27,400 nt of DNA from a virus. Under the pieces are notes generated by a model. It was not told the DNA's origin and ran no database searches. It was given only the letters and a program-made list of their open reading frames with translations. The stretch covers positions 1-27,400 of the IMG/VR virus record IMGVR_UViG_3300035070_000219. One strand, 5' to 3'. The translations under genes were made by a program, and so were the position numbers. Of this stretch, positions 11,521 through 21,081 are shown piece by piece (the stretch's first letter is position 1; each line of letters begins with the position of its first letter).

Positions 11521-13560
11521 TTACCCGTTAGGGCTTGCAATCGCCCGTACATCATCAGTTGATTGTGCGAGGATCATCTCTGCTTTATCGATCAGTTTCT
11601 TATGAGCAAATTGAGCTTCTTTAAGATCTACGGAGTCACTTTGTAGATTGAAGCTGTTCTGAGCTTTCATTTGATCGAGCTCGAGTTTCATTTGTGCTAT
11701 TTGGTTCTCGAGCATTACTTTCTGCTCGGCTACCGCTGTCTGACGTTCTTGAACTTCCATAGATTTCTGAGCTTGTGCCATCTTCAGCTCTTGCATTGGA
11801 TCTGGCTGCTCTTCTGGAAGCTCTTGAGGTGCTGTTAAGTAGGACTTAACATTCTTAATCCCGGTGATCTCCATGACGTGGGACATAAGATTGTACTGGT
11901 TCTCTGGGGTGTACATTCTCGACAAGCTCGGGTCGTTCTGGAATGTTGTGTGGATGCCCAGGTACTTCTCTGCTTCTTTCTCTTGTTCGCCATATCCCAG
12001 AGCCATTTCAACAGTTACATCACGTTTGGATGCCCAGTCGGATGGTCTAATTTCTACATATTCGCCACCAGTCATCTCTACGATCTTCTGACTGTCTTCG
12101 TTCTCGACACAAAGCTGGTAAACCTTGTGGTAGAGAGGTTTCAGAAAAGTGTTAGCAAAGTTCCTAGCGATTATCTTTTGACGCTGTTGAGACATTGAGG
12201 CCAACTGCTCAACCATAGCTGCCGAGTTCTGTTTACTAATGGCATTTTTGTCAAGGCCTCGGGATAGCCTGGATACACCCGTGGTGTCCTCTTTGTCCTC
12301 GTCTAACATTTGGATTGTTTGGAAGATAAAGGGGTTCAATGGAGCTTGTTGCATAGGAGCAATGGCATCCGGGCGTGTTACGTTTACAAGACCACCAACT
12401 CGGTTATCAATGAGTTCTTTAGGGTTACTGAGGCCACCCTTCACAACAGTGTATCTTGGGTTTGTCGAAATAACTGCATGATCGAGGATTGCTCTGGTGA
12501 GAACTGTCCTAGCGTTTTGTGTGCTTATGATCTTAGCTGCAAAGTTATTTCCAAAAAAGGCGTGAGGAATTGGGAGCGGAACAAATGCTACAAATGGTTT
12601 CTCGGTCACTACATCTTTCGAAAGTAGTTGGTTCCCGGCTTTAACTACACGATATAGTTCGGCAATCCCAGACCCCTCACTATCTAGTTCAAGATAAGCT
12701 TCATAGACTGTTATGTTGCGTACCTGATCTTGATATGCTGATGATCCAAATCCTCTATCCGAGCCAATATCTTCATGCCTGGATAATACTTCTGGATCAG
12801 TTTCTAAATCGACGTCATCATGCTCCCCGATTTTGTCGAGTATCTTTTCATCCCAACCTTCTTTACGAAGCTCGGATAATGTTTTGCGCGTTCTGTGAGC
12901 ACAGAAAATAACGTCCTCTAAACTCTTTGCCTGGGGAGCTATTAAAAACTCCTCCGGGGCGATATTTTCAATCATAACTTGTGAGGTGTCTTCAGTGATT
13001 GCAAAGAAGCCGCTGGTTAAGCCCAGCTCGTCAGGTTCTGAGATCTCATCAATATCGACGTTGTCTTCTGCTAAAATAATGTCCAGCTCGTCCTGGGTAA
13101 GGTCTGTGAACTCTTCAATGCGTGTCTGAGTTTGATCTTGCCAGAATACTTTAGCTATCCCAGCTCTAGCTATGAGCCCATCATGGATTGCAGTAGACAT
13201 TACTGAGTATAGGTCATTCTGGCGGTTGCAAACATAATCGGTGTAGGCCGTACAGACCTCAGCCATAGCAACATCTTCCCCGGTCTGTGGGGCAAACTTC
13301 ACAGTTCGGTTTCCAGCTGAAAAAGTTTCCAGAAGTGTGGCTTTTGAGCTTTCTACAGAGTCATAGACATCCTGGGAGACATACTTACTGTTTCCGTCGT
13401 GTGCTGGGAATGGCAGCGAAGCATTGTAATAATCTAGGACTTTCTTTCTCTCTCGGCTTAACTGGCTGTCGTAGTATCCTATAGATCGTCGGATATTGTC
13501 ATCGACCAACGTGACGATATGTGCGTCACTCAGTTTTTTATAGTCTTTTTTAGATGCCAT
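11521..13560 (-). CDS. Portal protein
   Basis: A 679-aa protein forming the dodecameric portal at the packaging vertex. The N-terminal region (DDNIRRSIGYYDSQLSRERK, 'YYNASLPFPAHDGNSKYVSQ', 'DSVESSKATLLETFSAG') is typical of large podovirus portals. The middle has 'MIENIAPEEFLIAPQAKSLE', 'FVAFVPLPIPHAFFGNNFA', and the stem-like 'GLVNVTRPDAIAPMQQAPLN'. 'TTGVSRLSRGLDKNAISKQN' with the following SAAMVEQLASMSQQRQKII is the conserved helix seen before the crown. The last ~110 residues are a long coiled coil rich in Gln, Lys and Glu (AQAQKSMEVQERQTAVAEQK), as in barrel-forming portals. It starts one base after the terminase stop; the ribosome-binding site is weak (GAAGTG), suggesting translational coupling to terminase. 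Confidence 0.93.
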   Translation of the reverse strand: MASKKDYKKLSDAHIVTLVDDNIRRSIGYYDSQLSRERKKVLDYYNASLPFPAHDGNSKYVSQDVYDSVESSKATLLETFSAGNRTVKFAPQTGEDVAMAEVCTAYTDYVCNRQNDLYSVMSTAIHDGLIARAGIAKVFWQDQTQTRIEEFTDLTQDELDIILAEDNVDIDEISEPDELGLTSGFFAITEDTSQVMIENIAPEEFLIAPQAKSLEDVIFCAHRTRKTLSELRKEGWDEKILDKIGEHDDVDLETDPEVLSRHEDIGSDRGFGSSAYQDQVRNITVYEAYLELDSEGSGIAELYRVVKAGNQLLSKDVVTEKPFVAFVPLPIPHAFFGNNFAAKIISTQNARTVLTRAILDHAVISTNPRYTVVKGGLSNPKELIDNRVGGLVNVTRPDAIAPMQQAPLNPFIFQTIQMLDEDKEDTTGVSRLSRGLDKNAISKQNSAAMVEQLASMSQQRQKIIARNFANTFLKPLYHKVYQLCVENEDSQKIVEMTGGEYVEIRPSDWASKRDVTVEMALGYGEQEKEAEKYLGIHTTFQNDPSLSRMYTPENQYNLMSHVMEITGIKNVKSYLTAPQELPEEQPDPMQELKMAQAQKSMEVQERQTAVAEQKVMLENQIAQMKLELDQMKAQNSFNLQSDSVDLKEAQFAHKKLIDKAEMILAQSTDDVRAIASPNG

Positions 13561-13561
13561 T

Positions 13562-15154
13562 TTAAATCACTTCTATATAATAATTGTCTGTGCTTTCGAT
13601 TGGTGTCCAAGCTCCAGTGTGAACGTGGTTTGCTAATGCAAGCGAGATAACTGTGTCGTCGTAGCAGCCACTGTCGGCTTGCATCGCTCCGCTCTCGGTA
13701 ACGATGTAAGTCATCATTTCCCTGAGAGTTGTTTTACAGTTTAACTCAATCTCTTCTTCCCTCATCGAAGCCCTTAGCTGGTCAATAATGAGAGGCTTGG
13801 TTTTAGCCGTTGTTGAAAACCCTAGTTTAATCGTTTCTCTATCTGTGAGCTTGTCCACTTGCACTTCTGTGTAGAAATTAGGGTACGCCAGGTCTTTACC
13901 CAGGCGCGTACACGTCAGTATCCCATGCGAGTTATTCTCGACGCAGATAAAAGCCTCATTGTAGTACTCTCCCAAGGCAAAAAGAACTTGGGCAAAGTAG
14001 TCCGGGTGGACATGGCCTCGCCATATTGCAACTTGTCTTTTCTTACTGTCGAGTACCTGGGCAACCGAATAGTCACCACCAGATTTCAATCCCATAGCAA
14101 CATCGGCTCCAATGACGTACTGTTCACCCTCTTCGTGAGGTCTAAATGTGGACAGCTCGCCTCGAGCATTGTTTACGAACTCCTCACCCTCGAGGGCCAG
14201 TCTTTCTTTTAGATCTAAGGTATCCTTGATCTTTTCCTGTAGCTGCTCGGGATTAAATACCGGGCGACCCGTGGTTAAGAATGCCTCTTCGGGTTCCGAT
14301 GGGTACTCCTGTCTAAACAAATCAATGCCGTTTTGGGCAATCTTGTGACGCCTAAACATGAGCTGCCCATCATCAAGATCATACAGCTCGGCTAGATCCT
14401 CTTCCTCGGGAGTTCTCTCAAAACTTTCGGCTACTGTTTCCCGGTACTCTGGGTCTGCAAACCAAGGGATAAAAACTGGAACATATCCGTTCTTACCATC
14501 TACTGCACCTCTCCAGAGATCATAGAAAACACCTTGTACACCATTTGCTGTACTTTCGACAAAGATAGCAGTCCCTGGGGAGTTAGGGACAGCTTGTGTC
14601 AAACCATTCCAGTTATCCAGGGCAGTACTTTTCTGCCAGAACGCCAGCTCTGATGCGTGAACATGGGTCAAAGTTTCACCTCGTCCGATACTTTCACCAC
14701 CAGCTGTCGCAACAATAAATGAGCTATCGAGGATGTTGAAGTTTAACTCACGCCTTGAGCTGTACTTGGTTTTAGGCTTTAGAATATCCGGGCAGTGCTC
14801 ATGAAATCTCTTAGTCATATCAAAGAGGGCTCTCGTACTATCCGCATGGTGCGTAACAACCATTGCTTTACACGCTGGTCGCTGCGACACAGAATGGTAC
14901 AAGAAGCCTCCAGTAAAAGTTGATAATCCCTGCTGCCGGGCCTTCAAGATAATTACTCTGACCTTACCTTCATCCTTTAACTGCTTTTGAACAGCGTTGT
15001 TTAAGATTTCTTGGGCATTGTTTAATTTTAGAGGGGCAATCTTTCCTACTTTAGTTCGTATTTTAAGAGCAGCGTTCGAATAAAACTTAAAATCAGTTAA
15101 TAACTTTTTTCGTACTTCGACTAATCTCTTGTCCAATTTTCGCTCCATCTTCAT
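13562..15154 (-). CDS. terL: Terminase large subunit
   Basis: A 530-aa packaging motor with ATPase and nuclease domains. The ATPase has a Walker A-type 'LKARQQGLST' at about 70-79, and Walker B 'LTHVHASELAFW' at 162-173 with catalytic Glu169; 'ATAGGESIGRGETL' lies between them. The nuclease has an RNase H-like beta strand 'YVIGADVAMG' (Asp351), 'AFICVENNSHG' (Glu in the second position) and 'CYDDTVISLALANH' (Asp499/Asp500). It would translocate DNA through the portal and cut concatemers. The start is ATG at 15154 or the ATG two codons later (15148). Either start leaves an overlap of 56-62 bases with the small-terminase gene, and neither has a strong ribosome-binding site, so coupling is likely. 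Length is within the usual range. Confidence 0.95.
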   Translation of the reverse strand: MKMERKLDKRLVEVRKKLLTDFKFYSNAALKIRTKVGKIAPLKLNNAQEILNNAVQKQLKDEGKVRVIILKARQQGLSTFTGGFLYHSVSQRPACKAMVVTHHADSTRALFDMTKRFHEHCPDILKPKTKYSSRRELNFNILDSSFIVATAGGESIGRGETLTHVHASELAFWQKSTALDNWNGLTQAVPNSPGTAIFVESTANGVQGVFYDLWRGAVDGKNGYVPVFIPWFADPEYRETVAESFERTPEEEDLAELYDLDDGQLMFRRHKIAQNGIDLFRQEYPSEPEEAFLTTGRPVFNPEQLQEKIKDTLDLKERLALEGEEFVNNARGELSTFRPHEEGEQYVIGADVAMGLKSGGDYSVAQVLDSKKRQVAIWRGHVHPDYFAQVLFALGEYYNEAFICVENNSHGILTCTRLGKDLAYPNFYTEVQVDKLTDRETIKLGFSTTAKTKPLIIDQLRASMREEEIELNCKTTLREMMTYIVTESGAMQADSGCYDDTVISLALANHVHTGAWTPIESTDNYYIEVI

Positions 15155-15599
15155 CTTCGATTGTAGGTAAAAGTGACGCTAAGAAATCCTCAGCTTTGCC
15201 GACAGTAATGTCAGACTTCGCTGCTGGTTTAGATCGACAGAAATCTAGGATTAATCGTGCAGCTGCTAATCGTTCTCTGGTTTCACCAGGTGTTCGAACA
15301 ACTTCTATTGCTGTTGATAGAGCTTCCTTGGAATACTCGTCATCGATATTAAATTTCTCTGCCATAGTTTCTACAACCTCTCTAGCTTCTTCTTTTATTT
15401 TTGCACGGATTGGAGTTATTTCTGCTAAACGATAACCATCTGGGGTTCCTTTCGGTCGCCCAGGGTTTTTCCTCTTTTTAGTGGACCATTGTCGCCTTAA
15501 CGCTCGACCTTCTTCGGTCTGCATAAGGGTACTGAAGTAGTTATTCTTCGGAGCCTTCTGGGGCTCTTTAGCTACTTTCGGAGCTGACTTCTTACGCAC
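15093..15599 (-). CDS. Terminase small subunit candidate
   Basis: A 168-aa protein immediately before and overlapping the large terminase. The N-terminus is strongly basic (MRKKSAPKVAKEPQKAPKNN; RRQWSTKKRKNPGRPKGTPD), suitable for DNA binding. The centre is a helical oligomerisation-type region (IRAKIKEEAREVVETMAEKF, 'GETRERLAAARLILDFCRSK') that resembles phage small terminases. The C-terminus is acidic ('FLASLLPTIEDEDGAK') and could contact the large subunit. GTG at 15599 overlaps the end of the 1820-aa gene by eight bases. The call relies on position, charge pattern and the ERLAAARLILD-type helix; no definitive motif exists for this fast-evolving family. Confidence 0.78.
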   Translation of the reverse strand: MRKKSAPKVAKEPQKAPKNNYFSTLMQTEEGRALRRQWSTKKRKNPGRPKGTPDGYRLAEITPIRAKIKEEAREVVETMAEKFNIDDEYSKEALSTAIEVVRTPGETRERLAAARLILDFCRSKPAAKSDITVGKAEDFLASLLPTIEDEDGAKIGQEISRSTKKVIN

Positions 15600-18500
15600 T
15601 CAGAGCACCCATTTGCGGACTAAGAGCACCTGGGGGTGGCGGTGGTTGTCTAAGTCGTTCCTCTTCTTCCTGTTCCATGTTCGCTAAAACACCCATAACG
15701 ATTGCCATAATGGTTGCGAGTGGGTAGCTGTAGAACGTCACAGGGTTGTTGCCGCCCATTTTATTAAATACTTCCCGTATGGCTCTAGCAGTTTGGGGTG
15801 CAACCTTTTTAATAAGCTTTGGATTGATAAAGTATACCCACAGTGGGTCTACTGCCATTTCGGATACCGTACGCAAGTACGTACGTCTAAACTGGTTGTT
15901 TATTTCTTGTAACTTAGTGTCGTCAATCCTAGATCTTAAAGCTGGGTTAGCTTTTATGTGCTCTGCTACCTGACGTAACGGGCGTACACCAGTAGTCCCT
16001 AATTCGGGTCGCCTGGCTATTTCAACGTCAATGTTTTCTTGTAGGTTTGCAATTTCTTGGAGTACTTCATTTTCTCTACCGTGATTTTCAATAGCGTCTA
16101 AAATGAAATCCTCAAAAGAACCAACTTTAACGCTTTCCAATGCTTGCTCGGCAAGTACAAATGGGTTTTTCGCCTCTCTGTATTCTGCGCTTGGAACTCT
16201 ATCTACACGTTGGATTGCGAGACCATGTGCAATCTCATGCATTAAACTGGTGAATTCTTCTACAGAGCGTACCGCTCCATTGAACATTGGGTGGTTAGCC
16301 CCTTGTTTTAAGACCCTCACGTTTCCTTTGGTTGTCGACCTAATAAGCCCATCCGCACCCTTTACGTCAGCCATACCAGCGTATTCGCCAGTTGTACCTT
16401 CCGGCATCTCATTTAGCAATGTGACTGTAAGGTTAAGTCCCCTCGCCATTTCTAGAGCTTCACCTAAAGTGCCAATACCATCTTCTAAGTCGCCACCCGG
16501 CTTTCCAATCTCAAAAACCTTCTTAGTTGGTTCGACGTATGGCTTTAGGCGTCGTATGCTCGGAGGATTGGTCCTCGGTTGATTTCCTTCCGGGCTGGTA
16601 AGGGCTGGTCCCCTGGATTGCCTTGTAGGGTTTCCTGGTCCTTCTGCCGTGATTGGGCCAGCTGCACTAGCCCCTGGATAAAGTCGTCCATCTTGTTGTC
16701 GGGTATCTGGTCGACTACTGACTTCTCCGTCTCGACTTGGGTCGCGGAGTGCTTCTTCAATTTGTCCATCTGTTATCCCTTCTTTTTGCGCTAACAATGT
16801 AGCTGCATCTTGGTAGTCTGTGTCTGCCCCATTACCGGGGTCTACACCTAGCTTTTTATACAATAATTTCTCTGGATACCACATCAAAGCTTGGAAATCG
16901 GCAGTTTCTATGTCGATTCCTTGTTCTCTTAGCTTTTCCCGTGCCTTTTCGACAACTTTTCGCATATATGGTCGATCTGGGCCCGATGGTTGGGCTTGCA
17001 TTTGAGGGGAACTATTTAGTACATGAGTTCCAGTAGATTTGAACAATTGAGGCTTCGGTGGGTTCTTTTTATTATTGGCTTTTTGATAATCTCTAAAGTA
17101 TTTCTGCCATCGTTTATCTAAAGCGAAAATAAAGACGTCCATTCTTTGTGGATCTTTGTATAATCCTTTTTTAGTCTCGCCTAATTCTTTTAAAGTATCT
17201 CGAACAAGTTGATTTTCAACTTTTCCACCCTTTTTGATCTCAGTGGCAATTTTATCTCTTGTTTTTGCCATCACTGTATCTGTCTTCTTAGACTCAAAAG
17301 GGCGACCAACCATTCTGTTCCATGTCCTCATCCACCATAAATCCATAGTCAAAGGATTGTAGTTTCCACGAATGTTTTGATAAAACCCTTGGCCTATTTT
17401 TGGGCCTAAGATGTAAGAACCCTTTACCTTAGTATCTACCCTTTCTTGACCGCCTACCTTAATTTCAGTTTTGTTATTAGCATTAAAGCGATCAATGTAA
17501 TCTTTTAGTTCTTTTACTGTAAAATCTTGGTCTAAGAATTGTTGAATAGATATATTAGAACCACTGCGACCAAAGGCATTGTAAAATTTAAAAGCTGATC
17601 GCATTGCTTCAGCTCTGTCACCACCTTTGTTAAAGTTTTCTGGTAATTTACCAGTGTCCATGCCTGTTCTGAAAACTTCTAATGCTAGATTGAAGTTACC
17701 TGTAACCGCTTGTCCGTTTGAAGTTACGGCTAGGGCGAAATCAAACATTGCCTCAGCATCGTCTGATTGCATAATTCTAGGCTCAATTATCGATACAATC
17801 TTTTTGGCAGCTTTAATCTTAGCATCATACCAACCGATAGCGTTTCCATCAGACTCCAAGTTTCTCATAGCTTCTGCAACCATGATATCAGCGATTATAG
17901 GTATATTCTCTTCTGTATACTCATATGGATCAGTACGACCTGTAGCTTTCTCCCAGCGATCTTGAAGAAACTGAGCTGCGTCTTCTTTTGATCTTTTTAC
18001 TTCTGGTTTCCATTTAGGGTCACGCATTGCAGCGACTTCATTTTCATCTGGTAGAATATCGAGTGCTGTTGGCATTTGATTTAATGCTGGCCCGTCGCGT
18101 GGTATTGGTGGAACTTTAGCTTCACGAATTTTGGTAGGCTCTACTGGGTTCTCTGGGGTGTCAAACTCAACTTCATCTTCAACAATTCCTGGGGGTTTCT
18201 GAAAAGCTGGTGCATTTGGCAGAACATCACTACTTTTAGTAAGGTTTTCATATTGATTAAGAGCTGTTGAGTTATCTGTTGTCTGATCGAAAACAGGAAT
18301 ACTCTGGTCAACAACCGGGGGCGTGGTTGTATCTACCTGTTCACCCTGGAACTCATTCGGTTTTTTACTGTATTGTTGCCGGACGATACGATCGACATAT
18401 GGCTTTAGATAAGACTTAACGGCTTTGTTGGGTACACCCTCGGCTTTTGCAGTCTCAACAATTTCATTAGCAGCACTTTCTGGATCAACTCCTAGGTTTA

Positions 18501-21054
18501 AACCTAAGCTGTTCAAAGCTTTTTCTAAAGGAGCTCTGTAGGGTTCCACTGAGCTGTTGGTTTTAGCTCTGTTTGTAAGCTCAGCTAGTACTTTCTTATT
18601 ATCTTCAATTCCTCGAGCGATCGCTGGTGTTTCTAGTTGTGTGTTAGCTGGGCCACCCTGATTTGGGTTTCCTGAGCGTGGTGGTGTTATGCCAAGCTCT
18701 TCAGCCATACCAGCAACGTGCCTAATGACATCATTTAGTACCGGGTCACCTTTTGGACCAACTCTACCGCCCTTACCAACACTTTGTTGATAGTCCGTAA
18801 TACCATCTTTCATACGTTTTGATAATCGAGGAAGACGTTTTAAAATTCGAAGGATAGAAGCAACTTGAGCCCTATTAAGACCAGTAGCATTTTCTAAGGT
18901 TCCTTGGGGGCTATCTGGGTGCGGAGGTAAGTTTCTTTTAGCAGCTTCTTTTGCATCTGCTTCTTGTTGTTCAATTAACAAGCGTTTCTCGTAAGCTTCT
19001 TTTGCTTTTGCTATCTCTTCGTCATATGCTTCTTGTTCTTTGAGGAACTTGTTTTCTTGGTCTTTGAGAGCTTTTGCTGCAAGTATGGATGGACCTGTTG
19101 GGGCATCTAGTGGGTCACCCTTTATGTTGTCTTTTATGTATTTATCTAAAACAGAATATGTACCACGTTTTTTATCAATAGCTTTTCCTACTCTTGTAAT
19201 AGCAAGCTGCCCCAAAATAGAAGCTCCATAAGTTTGCGACGCAACGCCAAGAGATAAAATAGGTTTTATTGAGCTTTTAACTTGTTCGCCTATGTTTTGA
19301 TTTTTACCACCAAGTCTACCCGAAACCGAAAACGTATCAGTAAAAGTAGAAAGCTTTCCTTGTAATCCTTTGCTATCTAGCTGAGTGAGAGCATCAAGCA
19401 TCATCAACGTATTTATGAGGTTTCTACCTTCTTGGGTGTTACCAACTAAAGCTTCAAGAGCATCATAATTTCCTCGACCAACCTGACCTTTTGTCTTGTT
19501 ACGGCCCTCAAGTCGAGCCACTTGTGCTTTTATTAAAACTTTTAATTCTTCTAAACTTTCAACTTGTTTTTCGTTAAGTGGCCCACCTTTTTGACCAAGT
19601 ATCCCGAACATTTTGTTCATTTCTTCTAGAAGCCCAAGGTGTGCATTATCTAAGACAATTTTTGCACCTTTTTTAGACTCTGGATTAATATCCATTAAGT
19701 CAAAAGGCACACCATCCATTCCTCCTGCATCAGCCAAATCTTTTAATATATTAGCTAAACTGGTGTAAGCTTTGGCTTCTAGTGGTGTTAAGTCTTTTTG
19801 AGATTTTAAAGAAATAGTCCCGTCTTTGTTGGTGATGTAAGGTGACTTAATTCTATTTTTAACTTTACCAGCACCAACAATCCCAGCCTCAAAGGGAGCT
19901 TGTCCAAATTCTGCTAGACCCTCGAGCACAATTTCTCTGGGGTTCAATGGTTTACCAGTTAGGTCTTGAGTAGCAAGTTGGGCCGATGCTTCTCCACCAG
20001 AGCCAGCTGCTGCGTTAACAGCAAAGTTTTTCATGATACCTTTACCAGCAGCAGACATACCTAAGACTTCAAAAAGGGTAATCATTGTAGCTCGAGTTGC
20101 ACCAACTTTGGCTGCATCACGCATTAAGTCTCGATCCGCTAAAAGAGCTACCGCTTCTTTTTTTGATAGATTTTTATTGATCCCGTTGTTTTGCAAAAAT
20201 TCGTTAACGCTTGGTCCGTACTCTTGTAAAAACGTACCAGCACCTAAAACCGAAACACCAGCGGCTGGGTTTTTTGTAAGGGCAGATGTTGCTAAACCAG
20301 CAATAATCTGTGGAGATGATTGAACCATGATCTCTGTCATGTACATCCCAAAGCCAGCTGGGTTTTCAAAAGCATCACTTAATAATTGCTTTACGCTATT
20401 ATCTCCATGTTCTTCATGCATCTTCGAAAAAGACTGAGCTGTTGAGTTCTGAGCTATTGAAGCTGCGGCTGCATTTAGCTCATTTGCTTTGGTTATGTTT
20501 TTTACGCCAGACTCTATAACTGCTTCGCGTTTATTAGGGTCTTCACTTAAAGCTTTGGCATTAGCTAGTTTTGTTTTGTAGATATCTAAGAAATTCTGGG
20601 TTCTTGTAGGTCCATAACCCATTTTTGTTAATTCGTTGGCAGCACCCTCTGGAGTGCTTAAATCTGTACCTCGAGACTTTCTTAAATTTGCAATTGCTTC
20701 GTCACTTAACCCAGAATGTTCTTTGAACGACTCCATGAGTAAGTTGTTTTCACCATATTCTCCAGACAGGGTGGCCTCTTCACCAAGTCTACTTGCAGCA
20801 GACCCAGCTATAACAGTAAAGGGTGTAGAAGCCGATCTTAAAAGACCACGCTTTAACTCACGTCCTAATAAAGTTCCTTCGGGGTTGTTTGCTCCTAGAA
20901 CTTGTTCATCAAATACACCACCTCCTCCGAATGGATTGTTCTCGCGTTCTTTTGCTTTCTTGTATTGATCAACTGCAAAGTTAAAATCTGGAGTGCCTTT
21001 AAGATTTTCGTTGTTTAGCAGCCAACTACCTATTTCTTTTGAAGTTTTTGCCAT
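15592..21054 (-). CDS. Giant ejection-type virion protein with HExxH metallopeptidase motif
   Basis: An 1820-aa protein, the largest in the window, likely carried in the virion and ejected into the host. A hydrophobic-amphipathic region at about 235-275 ('MTEIMVQSSPQIIAGLATSA') could insert into membranes. Residues about 680-740 are charged coiled coil and about 960-1060 are Pro/Glu-rich linker. A compact domain at about 1075-1265 contains 'GPKIGQGFYQNIRGNYNPLT' followed by MDLWWMR, reminiscent of a helix-hairpin-helix-like phage domain (tentative). The C-terminal part has 'EEFTSLMHEIAHGLAIQRV', with zinc-type H1606, E1607 and H1610. Then comes a hydrophobic helix at about 1773-1791 (YPLATIMAIVMGVLANM) and an acidic, poly-Pro tail. 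The peptidase could open the cell wall or process virion proteins. GGAGG lies 11 bases before ATG. It is adjacent to two smaller ejection-type proteins and to terminase. Confidence 0.82.
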   Translation of the reverse strand: MAKTSKEIGSWLLNNENLKGTPDFNFAVDQYKKAKERENNPFGGGGVFDEQVLGANNPEGTLLGRELKRGLLRSASTPFTVIAGSAASRLGEEATLSGEYGENNLLMESFKEHSGLSDEAIANLRKSRGTDLSTPEGAANELTKMGYGPTRTQNFLDIYKTKLANAKALSEDPNKREAVIESGVKNITKANELNAAAASIAQNSTAQSFSKMHEEHGDNSVKQLLSDAFENPAGFGMYMTEIMVQSSPQIIAGLATSALTKNPAAGVSVLGAGTFLQEYGPSVNEFLQNNGINKNLSKKEAVALLADRDLMRDAAKVGATRATMITLFEVLGMSAAGKGIMKNFAVNAAAGSGGEASAQLATQDLTGKPLNPREIVLEGLAEFGQAPFEAGIVGAGKVKNRIKSPYITNKDGTISLKSQKDLTPLEAKAYTSLANILKDLADAGGMDGVPFDLMDINPESKKGAKIVLDNAHLGLLEEMNKMFGILGQKGGPLNEKQVESLEELKVLIKAQVARLEGRNKTKGQVGRGNYDALEALVGNTQEGRNLINTLMMLDALTQLDSKGLQGKLSTFTDTFSVSGRLGGKNQNIGEQVKSSIKPILSLGVASQTYGASILGQLAITRVGKAIDKKRGTYSVLDKYIKDNIKGDPLDAPTGPSILAAKALKDQENKFLKEQEAYDEEIAKAKEAYEKRLLIEQQEADAKEAAKRNLPPHPDSPQGTLENATGLNRAQVASILRILKRLPRLSKRMKDGITDYQQSVGKGGRVGPKGDPVLNDVIRHVAGMAEELGITPPRSGNPNQGGPANTQLETPAIARGIEDNKKVLAELTNRAKTNSSVEPYRAPLEKALNSLGLNLGVDPESAANEIVETAKAEGVPNKAVKSYLKPYVDRIVRQQYSKKPNEFQGEQVDTTTPPVVDQSIPVFDQTTDNSTALNQYENLTKSSDVLPNAPAFQKPPGIVEDEVEFDTPENPVEPTKIREAKVPPIPRDGPALNQMPTALDILPDENEVAAMRDPKWKPEVKRSKEDAAQFLQDRWEKATGRTDPYEYTEENIPIIADIMVAEAMRNLESDGNAIGWYDAKIKAAKKIVSIIEPRIMQSDDAEAMFDFALAVTSNGQAVTGNFNLALEVFRTGMDTGKLPENFNKGGDRAEAMRSAFKFYNAFGRSGSNISIQQFLDQDFTVKELKDYIDRFNANNKTEIKVGGQERVDTKVKGSYILGPKIGQGFYQNIRGNYNPLTMDLWWMRTWNRMVGRPFESKKTDTVMAKTRDKIATEIKKGGKVENQLVRDTLKELGETKKGLYKDPQRMDVFIFALDKRWQKYFRDYQKANNKKNPPKPQLFKSTGTHVLNSSPQMQAQPSGPDRPYMRKVVEKAREKLREQGIDIETADFQALMWYPEKLLYKKLGVDPGNGADTDYQDAATLLAQKEGITDGQIEEALRDPSRDGEVSSRPDTRQQDGRLYPGASAAGPITAEGPGNPTRQSRGPALTSPEGNQPRTNPPSIRRLKPYVEPTKKVFEIGKPGGDLEDGIGTLGEALEMARGLNLTVTLLNEMPEGTTGEYAGMADVKGADGLIRSTTKGNVRVLKQGANHPMFNGAVRSVEEFTSLMHEIAHGLAIQRVDRVPSAEYREAKNPFVLAEQALESVKVGSFEDFILDAIENHGRENEVLQEIANLQENIDVEIARRPELGTTGVRPLRQVAEHIKANPALRSRIDDTKLQEINNQFRRTYLRTVSEMAVDPLWVYFINPKLIKKVAPQTARAIREVFNKMGGNNPVTFYSYPLATIMAIVMGVLANMEQEEEERLRQPPPPPGALSPQMGALSA

Positions 21055-21081
21055 AGACTAGGTTGCCTCCGTGAAATTGAA

